A stretch of DNA of 8,136 bases, taken from contig DKEY01000160.1 in NCBI GenBank assembly GCA_002469305.1, forward strand, positions 1 through 8,136, in the 5' to 3' direction. The notes below the pieces were generated by a model. That model saw nothing but the letters and a program-made list of their open reading frames with translations. It had not been told where the DNA came from and did not search any database. Below are positions 7,254 to 8,136 of this stretch, in pieces. Origin of the DNA: Sulfurospirillum sp. UBA6810 (GTDB lineage: Bacteria; Campylobacterota; Campylobacteria; Campylobacterales; Sulfurospirillaceae). A program made the position numbers and the translations under genes. Positions within the stretch are counted from its first letter, which is position 1; each line of letters opens with the position of its first letter.

Positions 7254-7563
7254 TTATATATGAACAACAATAATCAGTGATAGAAGTTACTTTGAGTGAA
7301 AATTTTGCGTTTGCTTTGACAAAAAATTCTTCGCCACCTTTGATACTCTTCCATATACTCTCATCAGGGAGCAATACTTCAAGCTCTCCTGCGAGTATCT
7401 CCATCACTTCAGCTTTATCTGTACCAAATTCGTAATTTCCTGGCATCATGATACCAAGAGTTTTTTTCTCACCATTTGCAAATAAAACTGTACGGCTAGT
7501 AACTTTGCCATCAAAATATACATTTGCTTTTTTTATCACAGTAACATTTGTGAATTTATCCAT
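7246..7563 (-). CDS. ppnP: Pyrimidine/purine nucleoside phosphorylase PpnP
   Basis: The 105-residue product is a small single-domain cupin-like protein of the PpnP (YaiE, formerly DUF1255) family. PpnP phosphorolyses several purine and pyrimidine nucleosides to the free base and ribose 1-phosphate, feeding nucleoside salvage in the cytosol. Recognisable family blocks are NVYFDGKV (14-21), GIMMPGNYEF (37-46), the AEVMEILAGELEVLLP stretch (51-66), GGEEFFV (76-82) and the terminal DYCCSYI (97-103). It is about 11 residues longer than the E. coli protein (94), mostly at the N-terminus. The ATG at 7563 is preceded by AAAGG at a 7-base spacing. It is the first gene of a two-gene leftward operon, overlapping the LysE-family exporter by 8 bp. 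No functional link between nucleoside phosphorolysis and amino-acid export is established. Confidence 0.94.
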   Translation of the reverse strand: MDKFTNVTVIKKANVYFDGKVTSRTVLFANGEKKTLGIMMPGNYEFGTDKAEVMEILAGELEVLLPDESIWKSIKGGEEFFVKANAKFSLKVTSITDYCCSYIND

Positions 7564-7589
7564 AAAAGAGCCTTTGTTAAATTTTTGAA

Positions 7590-7619
7590 ATTATAATGAG
7601 AATGAGCTTAAAAGGTTAA
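7590..7619 (-). promoter_or_regulatory. Promoter of ppnP-exporter operon
   Basis: On the minus strand, TTAACC (7619-7614, 4 of 6 to the -35 consensus) and TATAAT (7595-7590, perfect -10) are 18 bases apart, about 26 bases before the ATG. The -35 overlaps the foot of the long inverted repeat at 7617-7686, so folding or protein binding there could influence it. Confidence 0.55.
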
Positions 7620-7686
7620 GAGTTTCAAACACATTATAAAAAAATCATTTGGTTATTGGTTATTATGTAATGTGTTTGAAATCTTA
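7617..7686. repeat. Long inverted repeat (19-bp stem, one bulge, 31-nt loop)
   Basis: The core arms TTTCAAACACATTA (7623-7636) and TAATGTGTTTGAAA (7668-7681) are perfectly complementary over 14 bp. Beyond a bulged G (7622), TAAGA (7617-7621) pairs with TCTTA (7682-7686), giving 19 pairs. The 31-base loop carries a tandem heptamer GGTTATT (7651-7657 and 7658-7664). The structure begins 39 bases past the 3' end of tRNA-Phe and abuts the ppnP -35. It may terminate tRNA transcription, but only four U residues follow it in that direction and the loop is large for an intrinsic terminator. A small RNA or protein-binding dyad are the alternatives. Confidence 0.75.
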
Positions 7687-7725
7687 GATAATCGTTAAGT
7701 TATTTGTGTAATTAATCTAAAGGAG

Positions 7726-7801
7726 TGGTGGTTAGAGGCAGAATCGAACTGCCGACACGCAGATTTTCAGTCTGCTGCTCTACCGACTGAGCTATCCAAC
7801 C
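7726..7801 (-). tRNA. tRNA-Phe (anticodon GAA)
   Basis: A complete 76-base cloverleaf reads leftward. The acceptor arms GGTTGGA and TCTAACC pair with one G-U, the D arm begins TAGCTC, the anticodon stem is GCAGA/TCTGC with loop CTGAAAA, and the T arm is GGCAG-TTCGATT-CTGCC. The anticodon GAA lies at 7768-7766. The discriminator is A, and the 3' CCA is encoded (7728-7726). It stands alone, without neighbouring tRNA or rRNA genes in view. Confidence 0.97.
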
Positions 7802-7819
7802 ACCTGTTTAAGAGATGAA

Positions 7820-7825
7820 AGTATA
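7820..7825 (-). promoter_or_regulatory. -10 box of tRNA-Phe
   Basis: TATACT on the minus strand lies 18 bases upstream of the mature tRNA 5' end, which leaves room for a short leader. No clear -35 is seen. It shares the 81-base divergent gap with the xth promoter. Confidence 0.4.
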
Positions 7826-7839
7826 TCTAAATAACTTTA

Positions 7840-7863
7840 ATATTAGCTTATGTTTGCTAATAT
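7840..7863. promoter_or_regulatory. Dyad in the tRNA-Phe / xth divergent region
   Basis: ATATTAGC (7840-7847) and GCTAATAT (7856-7863) form an 8-bp perfect inverted repeat around an 8-base centre. The right arm overlaps the only -10-like word for the rightward gene (TAATAT, 7858-7863), so a repressor-type site is possible. It is also short and AT-rich enough to arise by chance. Confidence 0.35.
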
Positions 7864-7882
7864 ACATTTTCAAGGAGAAAAA

Positions 7883-8136
7883 ATGGATACAAAAAAGTTT
7901 ATTTCATGGAATGTTAATGGCATAAGAGCTGTTGATAAAAAAGATGCCCTCAAGTGGATAGACAATGCAAATGTCGATTTATTGGCACTTCAAGAGATAA
8001 AAGCAGAAGCTTCTCAGATACCAAAATCACTATTTGAAAAAAGTTTTAAAACTTTACATGTAAACTCTTCTTGCAACAAAGGGCAATCTGGAGTTGCACT
8101 TTTTAGTGATATAGAGCCTTTACATGTAGATACTGC
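7883..8136 (+). CDS. xth: Exodeoxyribonuclease III (partial, N-terminal 84 residues)
   Basis: This gene starts at an ATG with a near-perfect ribosome site AAGGAG (7872-7877), 5 bases upstream, and runs off the right edge after 84 codons of an expected 250-270. The N-terminus matches exodeoxyribonuclease III / AP endonuclease of the ExoIII family: KFISWNVNGIRA (5-16) with metal-site N12, LALQEIKAE (34-42) with the metal-binding Glu E38, and KGQSGVALFS (66-75). The enzyme cleaves DNA 5' to abasic sites and removes 3' blocking groups during base-excision repair in the cytoplasm. The later catalytic Asp, Asn and His residues are outside the window. It is divergent from tRNA-Phe with 81 bases between. 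Confidence 0.93.
   Translation, partial: MDTKKFISWNVNGIRAVDKKDALKWIDNANVDLLALQEIKAEASQIPKSLFEKSFKTLHVNSSCNKGQSGVALFSDIEPLHVDT

Noticed and set aside
7589..7610. Possible Fur box overlapping the ppnP -10
   Set aside because: The TATAATGAGAAT stretch only half matches the 19-bp Fur consensus and lacks the second dyad half; ppnP is not a known iron-regulated gene.
7617..7801. Integration (att) site at the 3' end of tRNA-Phe
   Set aside because: No second copy of the tRNA 3' end and no integrase is present; the inverted repeat shares no sequence with the tRNA.

Overview
The window looks like ordinary chromosomal DNA from a member of the Campylobacterota (formerly Epsilonproteobacteria), probably a free-living or environmental lineage such as the Sulfurimonas, Sulfuricurvum or Arcobacter groups. 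This rests on the strong AT bias, Lys/Ile/Leu/Phe-rich proteins using AGA and AAA codons, weak Shine-Dalgarno sequences beside TATAAT-type -10 boxes, and a CiaB-family protein, which is typical of this phylum. I cannot name the genus from the sequence alone.

Layout from left to right. (1) 1-740, minus strand: the N-terminal part of a protein with what looks like a degenerate GGDEF domain followed by a possible PilZ/YcgR-type region; it runs off the left edge. (2) 741-864: a divergent promoter region with a good sigma70-type promoter facing right. (3) 865-3318, plus strand: a two-gene operon encoding a CiaB-family protein with an HEXXH zinc-site motif and a cysteine-rich lipoprotein with repeated CX3C motifs. 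(4) 3402-4805, plus: a CLC-family chloride transporter or channel. (5) 4802-6583, minus: an EAL-CBS-CBS-GGDEF cyclic-di-GMP protein converging on the CLC gene so tightly that the two stop codons overlap. (6) 6645-7563, minus: ppnP (nucleoside phosphorylase) overlapping a LysE/ArgO-family amino-acid exporter by 8 bp. (7) 7564-7725: the ppnP promoter and a long 19-bp-stem inverted repeat of unknown role. (8) 7726-7801, minus: tRNA-Phe(GAA). (9) 7802-7882: a divergent intergenic region with a dyad. (10) 7883-8136, plus: the start of an exodeoxyribonuclease III gene, cut by the right edge.

Two of the eight protein genes are tied to cyclic-di-GMP: one probable phosphodiesterase (intact EAL) and one probable non-catalytic receptor or scaffold (eroded GGDEF). 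They are about 4 kb apart with unrelated genes between them, so a shared pathway is possible but not shown. The remaining genes are housekeeping or transport genes.

There is no insertion sequence, phage gene, CRISPR array, toxin-antitoxin pair or sign of recent transfer. The parts least explained by known biology are the CiaB/cysteine-rich lipoprotein operon, the eroded GGDEF protein, the hairpin beside tRNA-Phe, and a repeated palindromic word (TTACATGTA). I do not see convincing evidence of a wholly new multi-gene system.
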